Shown here: piece by piece, positions 1 through 9,800 of the stretch
How positions within the stretch are numbered: position 1 is the first letter of the stretch
How the letters are laid out: each line of letters begins with the position of its first letter
NCBI GenBank assembly: GCA_905221605.1
Contig: CAJNDS010002271.1
Coordinates: forward strand, 464,318 to 528,317
From: Symbiodinium natans
Lineage: Eukaryota; Sar; Dinophyceae; Suessiales; Symbiodiniaceae
Length of the DNA: 64,000 nucleotides
Direction of reading: 5' to 3'
The notes under the pieces: model-generated
The model's database searches: none
Seen by the model: only the letters and a program-made list of their open reading frames with translations
What the model was told of the DNA's origin: nothing
Translations under genes and position numbers: made by a program

Positions 1-3000
1 GCTCTGTACAGTGTGGACGACACACCGCTCAACACCCTAGGCGCCACGGAACCTGTGCTGCGACTAGGCGGGGACCACCGCCAGAATGCACGAACCACGT
101 TTCAAGTGGTTGAAGGTATCACAGATGACATTCTGTCTGTGAACCGAGCGGTGGATGCTGGAGCGCGGGTTGTGTTCCACGCGTCAGGCTCGCACATTGA
201 GTGGGCTGACGGCTCACGAGCCGATTTTGTCCGAAGTGGGAAGCAATTCCTCCTACCTTACGCTGAAATGGCCAAACCCAGCAAGCACGTGACCATAGCA
301 GCCGTTGAGGATTTTCCCGACGACCTGGAAGCTCAAGCGGTCGAGGAATTCGCTATCGCTGAAGAACAGCGGGAGGCAGAAGCCGCGCAGGCCGAGGCAG
401 CAGCTGCTGAAGCCAGTGAGGGTGAAGGCGAAGAACGCCAGGACCTTGAAGCGGTAGCCCCGCCAGCGGATCCCGAGCCGAACGAGGAAAGCGTGCCACG
501 CGAGCCCACGGCCGAAGAGAAAGAGCGCCACAGACTCACTCACCTGCCATTCCAGAGCTGGTGTCCGGAATGCGTGCAGGGGGCCGGGCGAGGCGGGCAC
601 CACCGCAGAAAGAAAGACGCGGGAGAAGGCGCATTGGAAGCGACGGTCCAAATGGACTACACCTTCTACTCGCGAGGGGCGCAGCAAAGGCTCGCGCCGG
701 AGAACGAGTCTGTTCTCGTCACGGTGCTGACGCTGGTTGACCGCGACACCGGCTGGCCGTGCAGCGTACAGGTGCCTAGAAAAGGTCAGGAGTGCGGACC
801 ATTTGTGTTGGACGCAATAGAGCTCTACCTGAACAATTTGGGACACAAAAGAGTGATCCTGCAAATTGACCAAGAAGGAGCGTTGAGAAACGTTGCTGTG
901 GCTGTAAGAAACCGGATGGGGGCACACAAGGTTCGGGTGCGGGAGTCACCGCCGTACTCGCACCAGAGCCAGGGCGCCGTTGAAGGCGAACACCACCAAC
1001 TCGCAGGTTTGGTACGCACATGGCTCATGGACCTCCAGAACCGGTACCCCAACTGCATGGTTGACGTCAATCATGTGGTGTTTCCCTGGCTAGTCAAGTA
1101 CGCCGCTTGGTCTGCGGCGAGGTTTCAAGTGAGAACCGCCGACAAAATGACCGCGTACAAGATAGTCAATGGGGTAGAATACTTGAGCCCCATATGCAAA
1201 TTTGGGGAAACAGTCATGGCAAAACTTCCGAAACCAGGCACCAAGGCGCAACGCCGTTGGATACGTGGGATATGGGTTGGTCGTCTGGAGCGCGACAACA
1301 CCAACATTATACTCACGGAGGCTGGGGCATTGAGTGTGCGGTCTGTCCGCCGTTTACCACCAGACGCGCAAGCCAACAGAACCCTGATGGGGACCGTAGC
1401 TGGCGTGCCATGGGCACTGCGACAAGGAAGGACGTTGCGGCAAGCACCCGCCCTGCAGGCGGAACCTTTGGTGCTGCCAGCACCGCCACTCATGCAAGCC
1501 GAAACCGAAGGTGACCACGTGGAGCAAGAGGGCGCAGCGCAAATCCCCTCAATGGCCCACGATGGACCCGAAGAAAGAATGGACAGAGACGCGTTGGACG
1601 TTGAAGGCGCCGCAGCCGCGGAAAGCCTCGAACCACGCGAAGACATGGACGTTTTCGATGGCGACACCGGCGCGGGAGTTCTCGTCTCACCCGAAGAAAC
1701 CGCTGAGGCCGAAGCTATTCGAAATGCAGCGCCATCGAGTCCCACAACGTCGGATGGCCCATCCGCAGAAAGCGCGGGAGCCGCCGCCGGATCACCTAGA
1801 GCACCAGCAGGGATGGCTTATCCCACGGGGCTGGGCGAAGGGGGGCTGGCGACCAAGCGTTCAGGCACAGCGCCACCTGCGGAAGAGACCAGGCCGCCAA
1901 AGCAACCCAAAGCCGAAGCCAAGAAGTCCCAACGTGTAGGCAAACTACAGGCGCAAGATCTGTGGAAAAAGGTGGAGGAATGGGCCAATGCGGACGACCC
2001 CGCTGTAGCGCAGCAGAGGCTCGCCACGGTGATGGAATACCTCGATTCCGTGCCCGACCCACAGCAGATCCAGAAAGCACGCGAAGAGCAACTTTGGAAG
2101 CTCTGGCGGCTGAACGCCTTCACACCGGTGATGCGATGGGACAAGCCGGCAGACGCCCAGACCTTCCACTACAAGTGGGTGGACAAGGTGAAAGACGGCG
2201 TGTGCAAAAGCAGGTTTACCTGCGCCGACACACGACGATCCTATACCCCAGAAATGGAGCAGGACATGCGTGTCTTTGTTCCTACCCCTACTCCTGAAGC
2301 ACACGCCCTGCTCGAAATAACGGCTCTGCAAAGAGGCTGCGCCATGAGAACCTTCGACATCGTTGCTGCTTTCCTGATCGGCAAGGACCGAGGGGCGCAG
2401 AACGAAAACTGGGTCTACATGCGACCGCCAGCCGAGTGGAAGCCCATTTTCGACCAGTGGGTGCGGGAGCAACCGCCGTTTGAGCAGTCCAAGCTCAGAG
2501 GACAATTTGCTGACATGCTGTTCAGGCTCGATGGAAATCTGTATGGTCGAAGAACAGCTGGCTCCGTCTATCGAGACGAGCTGGAAGAGCTGTTATGCCA
2601 CAAATTGTCACAGACCGGCCGGTATGCTTTCAAAAGAGGGGTAAAAGATCCATGTATCTATCGATGCATGAAGACAGGTATCATAGTGGTCCATCACATC
2701 GATGACGGAAGATGTGCGGGGAACGCCGCCCTGCTGAACACCTTCCTGGACGAGGATATGTGCAGCCACTGTGAAATCACCACCGGTCCTCTTGAGGCCG
2801 AAGGTGTATCGGTAGAAGTTTTGGGAAAAACCAAAACACGCTTAGAGGGCTGCATCCTAACAGCCCCAGACGGAAAGCATGCTCGAAACATCATCGAAGC
2901 ACTCGGTCTGAAGCCCGGAGAGAAATCTCCAGTACCTTCTCGCAAACCCGATCTCTCGGACGTGACGCCGTTGAGTGCGGGGGATGCCGCCAAATACCGA

Positions 3001-3045
3001 TCCGCTGTGGGGTCTGGAATTTTACCTTTCGGCCGACAGACGTGA
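1..3045 (+). CDS. copia polyprotein: protease end, integrase, reverse transcriptase (partial)
   Basis: The frame is open from the left edge, so the true start is upstream. Counting residues from base 13, about 20-85 resemble the C-terminal half of a copia protease (QNARTTFQVVEG, then ILSVNRAVDAG). H173-x3-H177 with C184-x2-C187 is the pre-integrase zinc motif. The integrase core has D215 (QMDYTF), D286 (LQIDQEG) and E324 (QSQGAVEGE), the usual D,D,E order. A low-complexity Glu/Ala/Pro-rich linker follows. The RVT_2 reverse transcriptase covers roughly 700-1000, with D782 in the first catalytic motif (FDIVAAFLIG) and D897-D898 in HHIDDG, where copia elements usually carry YVDD. The frame ends at a stop at 3043-3045 just after GSG, where family members continue into RNase H. 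Identity is secure; activity is unlikely because of that shift. Confidence 0.93.
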   Translation, partial: ALYSVDDTPLNTLGATEPVLRLGGDHRQNARTTFQVVEGITDDILSVNRAVDAGARVVFHASGSHIEWADGSRADFVRSGKQFLLPYAEMAKPSKHVTIAAVEDFPDDLEAQAVEEFAIAEEQREAEAAQAEAAAAEASEGEGEERQDLEAVAPPADPEPNEESVPREPTAEEKERHRLTHLPFQSWCPECVQGAGRGGHHRRKKDAGEGALEATVQMDYTFYSRGAQQRLAPENESVLVTVLTLVDRDTGWPCSVQVPRKGQECGPFVLDAIELYLNNLGHKRVILQIDQEGALRNVAVAVRNRMGAHKVRVRESPPYSHQSQGAVEGEHHQLAGLVRTWLMDLQNRYPNCMVDVNHVVFPWLVKYAAWSAARFQVRTADKMTAYKIVNGVEYLSPICKFGETVMAKLPKPGTKAQRRWIRGIWVGRLERDNTNIILTEAGALSVRSVRRLPPDAQANRTLMGTVAGVPWALRQGRTLRQAPALQAEPLVLPAPPLMQAETEGDHVEQEGAAQIPSMAHDGPEERMDRDALDVEGAAAAESLEPREDMDVFDGDTGAGVLVSPEETAEAEAIRNAAPSSPTTSDGPSAESAGAAAGSPRAPAGMAYPTGLGEGGLATKRSGTAPPAEETRPPKQPKAEAKKSQRVGKLQAQDLWKKVEEWANADDPAVAQQRLATVMEYLDSVPDPQQIQKAREEQLWKLWRLNAFTPVMRWDKPADAQTFHYKWVDKVKDGVCKSRFTCADTRRSYTPEMEQDMRVFVPTPTPEAHALLEITALQRGCAMRTFDIVAAFLIGKDRGAQNENWVYMRPPAEWKPIFDQWVREQPPFEQSKLRGQFADMLFRLDGNLYGRRTAGSVYRDELEELLCHKLSQTGRYAFKRGVKDPCIYRCMKTGIIVVHHIDDGRCAGNAALLNTFLDEDMCSHCEITTGPLEAEGVSVEVLGKTKTRLEGCILTAPDGKHARNIIEALGLKPGEKSPVPSRKPDLSDVTPLSAGDAAKYRSAVGSGILPFGRQT

Positions 3046-3985
3046 CATTCAGTACGCGGTGAAAGAGTTGGCGAGGCATATGGCCGAACCCAGACAGTGC
3101 GACATGCAACAAGCACGACTGCTGGGAAAATACCTGCAACAAGCGCCCGACCTTGTTCGAGTCACTGCACTCGACCCAAGCGCGTACGAAGGCCCCATGA
3201 CGCTCGACGTCTTCAGTGACAGCGATTGGGGAGGGTGTGTTGAAACCCGGCGATCCACAGATTGTCATGTGGTGGTTCTGGGAGGAGCAATTGTCGCCAC
3301 ATCCACGCAGACCCAGCCGGGATTGCCTGCCACCAGCAGCCCTGACGCTGAGTTAAGAGGCATCAGCCGGGCCTGTCGCGAGGCCATCTTCGTACACGAA
3401 CTGGCGACCATGGATTTTGGGCTGGAGGTGGAAATCCCACGCCTGTGGTCAGACAGCTCCACTGGCATCACAGCCGCAAAACGCATAGGGCCAGGAACCA
3501 AGCTACGCCATCTGGACGTGAGCGAATTCTACGTCCAAGGGGCAGCGCAGGCCGGGAAAGCGCTGTTGCGAAAAGTCAAAGGAACTGAGAATCCGGCGAA
3601 TTTTCTCACCAAGCACCCAAAGTCCGGAAACGAAGTGCTACAAGCTTTACCTTCGTTGGGCATGGTGGACCCCAAACATGTTGCGGGCGCCACCGCCCAG
3701 GAGAAACACACGGTGAAGTTTGCGCGGGTGAATCCGCCTACGATCGAGCTGGAAACCCGTATTTCCGTTCAAGCCTACGCTCGCAATCGCGGGTATCACT
3801 ATGGCTTCACAGATCTTAGGAGTGAAGGCCCAGCCAAGGGAGAAAGAACTCCTAGAGCTGGTGCTGGATGCCACTTTGTGGCTGGGAATCTTGGGATGGT
3901 TTGTTTTGCTCTACCACATGGTGAAGGGCACTGTGAGGGGAACTCTGGCTATATACAGGAGGGTGAACCGACACCGGCAACATGA
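3018..3985 (+). pseudogene. copia RNase H region, frameshifted from the RT frame
   Basis: The RT connection and RNase H continue in the next frame from about base 3020 (FYLSADRRDIQYAVKEL is the usual motif after the RT). RNase H landmarks are DSDWGG followed by RRSTD, SSPDAELRG with the catalytic Glu, LWSDSSTG with a catalytic Asp, and LRHLDV, then ENPANFLTK, the normal end of copia pol. The switch needs one inserted base or two lost bases in the ATTTTAC stretch near 3017-3024. A programmed frameshift is possible, but copia RT and RNase H are normally one frame, so an inactivating mutation (or a sequencing error in a T run) is simpler. The ORF then reads about 100 further codons with no family likeness, overlapping the next ORF. 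Confidence 0.85.
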
Positions 3986-4532
3986 AGAAGAGCCGGAACC
4001 GGAAGCGTCGGAGGACGAAGCTCCAACGCAGGCCGCGGAAAACGCGCCACCTCCACTCGAGGACTTGTTCCGAGAGGGAGTGCGGGCACCTCCGCCTCGG
4101 GACCTGCGACCCCCAGCTCCTGAGCCAGAACCTCCAGAGGTGGGCCAACAGGCAGCAGCTTCTGCCTTACCACCACAATCCGCACAGGGAAATCAGCAGC
4201 GACGAGCACGTCGAAGAACTAGACCACAGGTACCCCAGAGAGAACCAGGGGAGATCTACTATGCGTCTTGCCGAAGGACAGCACATGTATTCCGCAACTG
4301 CTCTGGGCTAAGTTCAACCCAGCAGCAAGACATCGTGGTCGAACAGTTCTGTGCCTACTGCCTGGAAAACTTTCCCAGACACCTCAGGCTCGAGAACGAA
4401 CCTCGGGTATGGGTGACAGGGACGAATCTAAGGGCACATATCTTTCAGAATTGCCCTGAACTCCAAGGATGGCAGAGAGCGATTCCGATGTGCAATCACT
4501 GCAGTTTGAGACACATCTCGCGAGATCCCTGA
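3801..4532 (+). CDS. third ORF of the retroelement: membrane segment plus two H-C-CxxC motifs
   Basis: A 243-codon ORF in a third frame, overlapping the end of the RNase H frame by 185 bases and ending 87 bases before the purine tract. Residues about 20-40 (ATLWLGILGWFVLLYHMV) form one hydrophobic, membrane-like segment. About 55-145 are Pro/Glu/Ala/Arg-rich linker. The C-terminal part holds two copies of one motif: HVFRNC, 16 residues, then CAYC; and HIFQNC, 12 residues, then CNHC. The spacing H-x4-C-x12-16-C-x2-C suggests a zinc-binding fold. I recall similar H/C-C tails on dinoflagellate copia polyproteins, but I cannot assign a function. It could be the detached end of pol (a second frameshift) or a separate protein. 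The doubled motif and the wholly open frame argue that it is coding. Confidence 0.6.
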   Translation: MASQILGVKAQPREKELLELVLDATLWLGILGWFVLLYHMVKGTVRGTLAIYRRVNRHRQHEEEPEPEASEDEAPTQAAENAPPPLEDLFREGVRAPPPRDLRPPAPEPEPPEVGQQAAASALPPQSAQGNQQRRARRRTRPQVPQREPGEIYYASCRRTAHVFRNCSGLSSTQQQDIVVEQFCAYCLENFPRHLRLENEPRVWVTGTNLRAHIFQNCPELQGWQRAIPMCNHCSLRHISRDP

Positions 4533-4604
4533 GCGGTAGTCCCGCCAAGCGGGCACCACCGCTGGTCAGGATGACCAGCAAATCCAAACAAGGCACAACC
4601 CTCT

Positions 4605-4619
4605 GAGGTTGGAGGGGGG
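4605..4619 (+). other. polypurine tract of the copia element
   Basis: A G/A-rich run (GAGGTTGGAGGGGGG) lies immediately before the TG that opens the proposed LTR. It is in the place where a retroelement primes plus-strand DNA synthesis. Two T residues interrupt it, so it is not a perfect tract. Confidence 0.55.
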
Positions 4620-4804
4620 TGCGATTTATCTACGGTAAGTAGCTTAATTACCCAACACTCCGAGGGCTTGAGCTAAAGGCTACCCCCTACGCTGTATAGA
4701 AACCACTGCGCAACCGCAGCCCTTTTGAGGCTTCAAGCGAAGAGAAAAGGAGTGTCCTACCCTGAGCCCAGTAGGACCCCTGAAACAGCCTCTGAGCTTT
4801 CGCA
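4620..4804 (+). mobile_element. probable 3' LTR (185 bp)
   Basis: The segment starts TGCGA and ends TCGCA, a perfect 5-base terminal inverted repeat with the canonical TG...CA ends. It directly follows the purine tract, and simple-repeat DNA (TTTAA then C runs) begins at the next base. The 5' LTR is outside the window, so the defining direct repeat cannot be checked. The first bases after it, TTTAA, are the expected target-site duplication. Confidence 0.6.
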
Positions 4805-4998
4805 TTTAAACCCCCCCTTTAAGCCCCCCTTTAAGCCCCCCTTTAAAAAGCCCCCCTTTAAAAAGCCCCCTTAAAGCCCCCTTGAAGGCCCCCCCGTTTT
4901 AAGGGGCTTAAAGCCCCCCCTTTAAGCCCCTCCTTTTAAGCCCCCTTAAAGCCCCCCCTAAAGTTCCCCCCTGAAGCCGCAACCAAGCCCCCCCCTCT
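4805..4998. repeat. TTTAAGCCCCC minisatellite, left block
   Basis: Irregular tandem units of about 10-14 bases built from TTTAA(A)(G) followed by C runs. The family is the same as at 6210-6835, so the two blocks were probably one array later interrupted by the sequences between them. No coding potential. Confidence 0.9.
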
Positions 4999-5000
4999 GT

Positions 5001-5370
5001 GGAGGGTTTAGGCAGCAGTTCAAGAGGCCTAATACTTGCTGGGCCTTGGGCAGCAAGTTAAGAGGCGTAATACTTGCTGGGCCTTCTGCGGAGGGTTTAG
5101 GCAGAAGTTTGAGAGGCCTAATATTTGCTGGGCCTTTTTTGGAGGGTTTGGGCAGCAGTTTAAGAGGCGTAATACTTGCTGGGCCTTCTGCGGAGGGTTT
5201 AGGCAGCAGTTTAAGAGGCCTGATACTTGCTGGGCCTTTTGTGGAGGGTTTGGGCAGCAGTTTAAAAGGCGTAATGGGTTCGGGCAGCAGTTTAAGACGT
5301 CTAAAAGGCTTAATACCTGCTGGGCCTTCGGTGGAGGATTTAGGCAGCAGTTTAAGAGGCCTAATGCGAG
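5001..5370. repeat. 51-bp minisatellite
   Basis: Units beginning GGAGGGTTTAGGCAGCAG start at 5001, 5090, 5141, 5192, 5243 and 5333. Three consecutive spacings are exactly 51; the 89- and 90-base spacings contain an extra partial unit. Because 51 is 17 codons, unit-periodic ORFs of 135-197 codons open on both strands. These are artefacts of the period, not genes. Divergence between units is a few bases each. Confidence 0.93.
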
Positions 5371-5640
5371 CATCGTGTTTGCAAATGGGGGGGGGCTGCG
5401 CCCCCCCCAACCCCCCCGCTTGTTTAAGCCGGGCAAACTCGCGTGGAAGCATAGGAATCATGTCCAAAACAAAACAAAACAAAACATGGGGTTCTCGGCT
5501 TAGCCCCGCGCCACGTCACTGCTATGCAAATGGGGGGGGGCTGCGCCCCCCCCAACCCCCCCGCTTTTTTTCTGCCGGGCAAGCTTGCGTGGAAGCATAT
5601 GAATCATCTCTGAAACAAAACATGGGGTTCTCGGCTTAGC
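5365..5640. repeat. G-run/C-run hairpin repeat, two copies
   Basis: Two copies (centres near 5397 and 5539) share a core of GCAAAT, 8-9 G, CTGCG, 8-9 C, AACCCCCCCGCTT. The G run, CTGCG and C run form a near-perfect palindrome able to fold into a hairpin with a TGC loop. A 136-bp direct repeat (ATGGGGTTCTCGGCTTAGCC at 5486 and 5622) frames the second copy. The same family recurs at 49336-49862. There it is preceded by the same GCGAG(A/C)ATCGTGTTT sequence, so this is a dispersed element and not local slippage. Confidence 0.9.
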
Positions 5641-5644
5641 CCCG

Positions 5645-6200
5645 CGCCACGTCACTGCTATGAACTCTCTGCTCCTTGAAACTCGAGTAATGAACACAAA
5701 AAACAAAAGAAGAAGCGAGCGGGGTGGAATTGCCCTTAAGCTCCCCTTTAAAAAGAGTCTCACTTCTCTGGTTTCGAAGAATGAAACCCAAAAAACAAAA
5801 CAAGATTCGAGGGGGGTGGAATTTAGAATACATTCCCTTCTTTCTTTTCGTAAAGGGAAATGAATGTTTAGAGTCTCACTTCTCTGGTTTCGAAGAATGA
5901 AATCCAAAAACAAACACAAAATGTATAACAAGATTCGAGGGGGGTGGAATTTAGAATACATTCCCTTCTTTCGTTCGTAAAGGGAAATGTATGTTTAGAG
6001 TCTCACTTCTCTGGTTTCGAATAATGAAATCCCAAAAAAACACAAAAATATAACAAGATTCGAGGGGGGAATAAATTCCTTTCTCTCTCTTTTAGAGTCT
6101 CACTTCTCTAGTTTCGAAGAACGAAATCCAAAAAACAAAACAAGATTCGAGGGGGGTGGAATTTAGAATAAATCCCTTCTCTCTCATCTTCAAGATAAAG
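5645..6200. repeat. ~100-127-bp tandem repeat (GAGTCTCACTTCTCTGGTTTCGAA)
   Basis: The segment GAGTCTCACTTCTCT recurs at about 5755, 5871, 5998 and 6095. Each copy is followed by TTTCGAA(G/T)AA, an A/C-rich run, then GATTCGAGGGG and GAATTTAGAATA. Unit length varies by indels in the A-rich and T-rich parts. No stable ORF. Confidence 0.88.
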
Positions 6201-6209
6201 TAATGTTTA

Positions 6210-6835
6210 GAATCGCCCTTAAGCCACTCTTTTTTCAGCCCCCTTAAGCCCTCCCCCTTAAGCCTCGCTAGCCCCCTTTTAAGCCCCCCTTTAAGCCCCC
6301 CCCTTTAAGCCCTTTAAGCCCCCTTCAAAGCCCTTGAAGCCCCTCTTTAAGCCCCCTTTTAAACCCCCCTTCCCCCCCGTTTGAGCCCTTTAAGCCCCCC
6401 TTTAAGCCCCCTTTAAGCCGCCCTTGAGCCCCCTTTAAGGCCCCCCTTAAGCCCCCCCTTAAGCCCCCCTTTAAGGCCCCCTTAAGCCCCCCCCTTAAGC
6501 CCCCCCCTTAAAGCCCCCTTGAACCCCCCCTTTAAGCCCCCTTTAAGCCCCCCTTTAAGCCCCCCTAACCCCCTTTAAGCCCCCCTTTAAGCTCCCTTTA
6601 AGCCCCCCCCTAAGCCCCCCCTTAAGCCCCCCTTAAGCCCCCCCTTAAGCCCCCCTTAAGCCCCCCCTTAAGCCCCCCCTTAAGCCCCCCCTTAAGCCCC
6701 CCCCTTTAAGCCCCCTTTAAGCCCCCTTTGAAGGGGCTTCAAAGGGTCTTCTCCAAAGCCCCCCCCTTTGCCCCCCCTTAAGCCCCCCTTTAAGCCCCCC
6801 CCTTAAGCCCCCCCTTAAGCCCCCCTTTAAGCAAA
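6210..6835. repeat. TTAAGCCCCCC minisatellite, right block
   Basis: About 600 bases of tandem 10-13-base units TT(T)AAGCCCC(C)(C)(C). The strand is extremely C-rich, so the complement carries runs of 4-8 G at short regular spacing and could form G-quadruplexes. A few units are altered (GAAGGGGCTTCAAAGGG near 6730 forms a small inverted repeat). Confidence 0.93.
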
Positions 6836-9800
6836 CGTGATGGGCCCATCAAGTTGTCCCTGGACCCACCATTCTGACCCTTGCCTGCATGCAGGTACTT
6901 GCTCTTTTTCAAGCCAGTTACGTTGCTTCTTGACTGTCAGGCCAACACGCACATTCTGCCTGCTTCTCTCACACAACTTCAAGGCCGGCGCACCGCTATC
7001 GCATTACGCCTAAACAAGCCTTGCACAGCTGAAGCATCTCCGACTTACAGCTGGCCTTGACCTAACCCTAGGTCTACGCAGCAGGGCATGGAGATTTGCC
7101 TCTCCCACCTGTTTGCCGGAATACGCAGGGCTAAAGATGTGCATTGTCAGGCAGGATGGCAATACGCTCAAGGGCATTAATTTGGAAGAACATGGGTTCC
7201 AAGGCTTTCCTAAAGTTTGCCATCTCCGCTTCTGCGCAAATGCAATAGGCCAGAAAGTCGGCTGCAATGCTGTTAAGCTTATGCCTAAGATCGGTGTAGA
7301 CCTGTTGAGCAAGGGCTAGATTGGCGCGTATTTTTCCTGCAGTTGGAAGACTGCATGCGTCTGGATTCCTCTGCCTGCATAAGAGTGCGGCGCTTTCCCT
7401 ACTCGCAGCTCATTAACCGTCTAAAGGATGTTGAGTTGCTCCTCCGAGATAAAGCCCAGCAATTGGGCACGCCTGGTTCCAACACCATTCTGGCGCACAT
7501 CATGCACTTGATGTCATGATTGGCGACCACAGACAGCCCGCTGGAGGATCGCGACCCAATTACCACTTCGTCACGGAGTTGTTGGAGCAAAAGATTTGTG
7601 GCCTCAACGCGGTCCCTGCCGACCTCCACACGCCAGCCACCTTGCCTGCGGCCCTTTTGCGGCAAACGGCCCAAAGTTCCGGCCCGTGGAAAAAGGGACA
7701 AGGCGAGATGCCCTCTTGGGGCAAGCCCCACCGTTCCTCTGGAGCGTCTGAGGTATTGTTCTCAGCGGTCTCGATGCTGGAATCGATTCTCTGTATAAGC
7801 ATCGTCAAACCGAAGCAAACCGAGACAGTCATGCAGGCCGCCGGGCTGAAGGCCATTGTCGGACCGGCTGTCAACCTCTCGCTCTGTTCATCCATGCGCC
7901 TCCCTCCTGAGATTGCTGCCATTCTTCACGCATGTCGGTACTCGGAGGCGTGCCGCTTCGAGCTGATAGGCAGGGTCCCTCGGCTACGTATGCCACCAGG
8001 TTCCACGATGCAGCACCTGCTCGGGCGGCCACTGCGTAGCCTTGCAGGCAGGTGGAAGGAAACGTGTCGATGGGGGTGCAAGATCAGGATGAGACCCAAA
8101 CCAAAACAGGCAGAAGCTACGACCTCAGCATGGTCCTGGCGGACATTGTGCTCACTTTTGGGCACCAGATCTATTCTGACTCTTCGGACCTTCCTCATAA
8201 ATCGCATAGGGTCCCTTAAACGCTTCTTCGGCGCTGTCACCACGGCCTGCTCCACTGGTCTCACATTTGGGATATGTGTCTTTGTGACATGTCGGGCTTC
8301 TAGATTCCTGTTCAGTAGCAAGGCAGGGTTTGCCCGAGCCACCTCCTTAGAGGGCTTGGAGCTTTGGTTTCGTGGCACCGCACTACTCTGATGGTGTAGG
8401 TGCTTCCAAATGGCGGCCTGCGCAACCGGGGCCTAATTGAATGCGCTGAATTATGTGCGCACACAAGCCAGCTTGTGGAGCATGGATGGCCTGGCATTGC
8501 ACCGGCCTTACACAAGCAAGCCTTCCGAGAACGGACAGTGCCAGCATCGTGCTGTCTGCGGAACGCAAAGTTGGGCTGGACCTCTTTGGAACACCACCCC
8601 TGCATTAAGCGTGGGCTTTGAAGGCCACCTGGGGAGATAAGCGGGAGGTTTTTGACCGCACACTTCATCAAGAAGGATGGGGGAGTCCCTCTTTCACCTC
8701 CAACTCCTACTCGGGCACCATTGTTATCTGCAAACGCGCGGCTTCGTCCTGGAGCCCCTGCCCAATGCTGTGTATTGTGTCCAGAAGGAGATGGGGTCGC
8801 CTAGTGCCTCACCTGCTTGCTAGGGGACACCAGCATTCGGATGCCGCCCAAGCGGGGATCGGCTCAACGCGCTGACCCGGACTTCGAACACAAGGCCGGC
8901 ATGCTGCGAGCCCCCCGTGGTCTTCACCTCCTACCTGTTCGTACGGGTAAGGCTGCCTCCGAAACTGCGATTGATGTGGAGTCTCCGGCGAAACAGCCCT
9001 GTGCCCGCGGGTAGTAACAGTCCCGACGTGGTAGTTGCTACTGCAGCCGAGGTTCCTACGCCGCAGCAGTCGCCAGTCCAAGGCGAGGCTACCACAAACG
9101 CGCGCTATGGCGAGCGGTGGGGTACACCATGGCTCCAGCCTCGGGCCGCGAGGGGCTCCATTGCGGCAGCTGTCAGCCCGCCTCCACCGCTAGACGGGAC
9201 GTTTTCCGAACCCCTTGCGGCACCGCAACGTGGGAGAGAGGCTGACGAAGGAGCCTGCAACGAAAGAGTTTGCGGTTGTGCGGGCCGCAAGTCCTATTGC
9301 TCTGGATGCTTGTGTTACAACTCCCTCTAGTGAAGTTGATCACAGGATCGGAGGGGGTGGCGCCGCCTCGTGTCCACTCCGCAGTGGCGGCAACATTAGG
9401 GACCCGCCGCCTGGCGTACGACGTCCACCCAGCCTCCGGACTGTGCCCGCTGTCCAAGCTCGCAAGGAAAGTCGGCCTCTCGCTTTGGACAAAGACGGCT
9501 CTCAGCAGCTGGAACCACCAAAAGCCAAGCCTCGAGGGCCTAGTGAGCCCAGTGGCACCCGCGATCCCAGCGCCCCAGCCTGCGCACCCATCATGCAGAG
9601 CAACACAGTCTCGGTCTGTGATCTCATGTGGCGCGCACTTGCAGCGGGACATCACTTTGGTAAGAATGTCAAACCTCGGCCCTACATGAACCTGCGTGAC
9701 TCGCAACACCTCACAACACACTGCCAGCAGCTTCGGGCATATAGGCAGCCGTCAAACATGCCACCACACCCACTGCCGTCAAGCCAGGCGCCAATACGTG

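Larger units (their letters stand above)
1..4804 (+). mobile_element. Ty1/copia LTR retrotransposon, 3' part
   Basis: This is the downstream portion of a copia-order element that runs off the left edge. Order on the + strand: end of a protease-like region, HHCC zinc motif, DDE integrase, RVT_2 reverse transcriptase, RNase H in a shifted frame, a third ORF, a purine-rich tract and a probable 185-bp 3' LTR. The integrase-before-RT order separates copia from gypsy. The 5' LTR, gag and the start of the protease lie outside the window. DNA on the right is TTTAAGCCCC minisatellite, so the element probably inserted into that array. The pol frame is broken near 3020, so this copy is likely not autonomous. 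Confidence 0.9.

Noticed and set aside
7516-8391. 291-codon ORF as a gene
   Set aside because: No motif, no splice context, and minus-strand ORFs of similar quality overlap it; chance is sufficient in GC-rich DNA.
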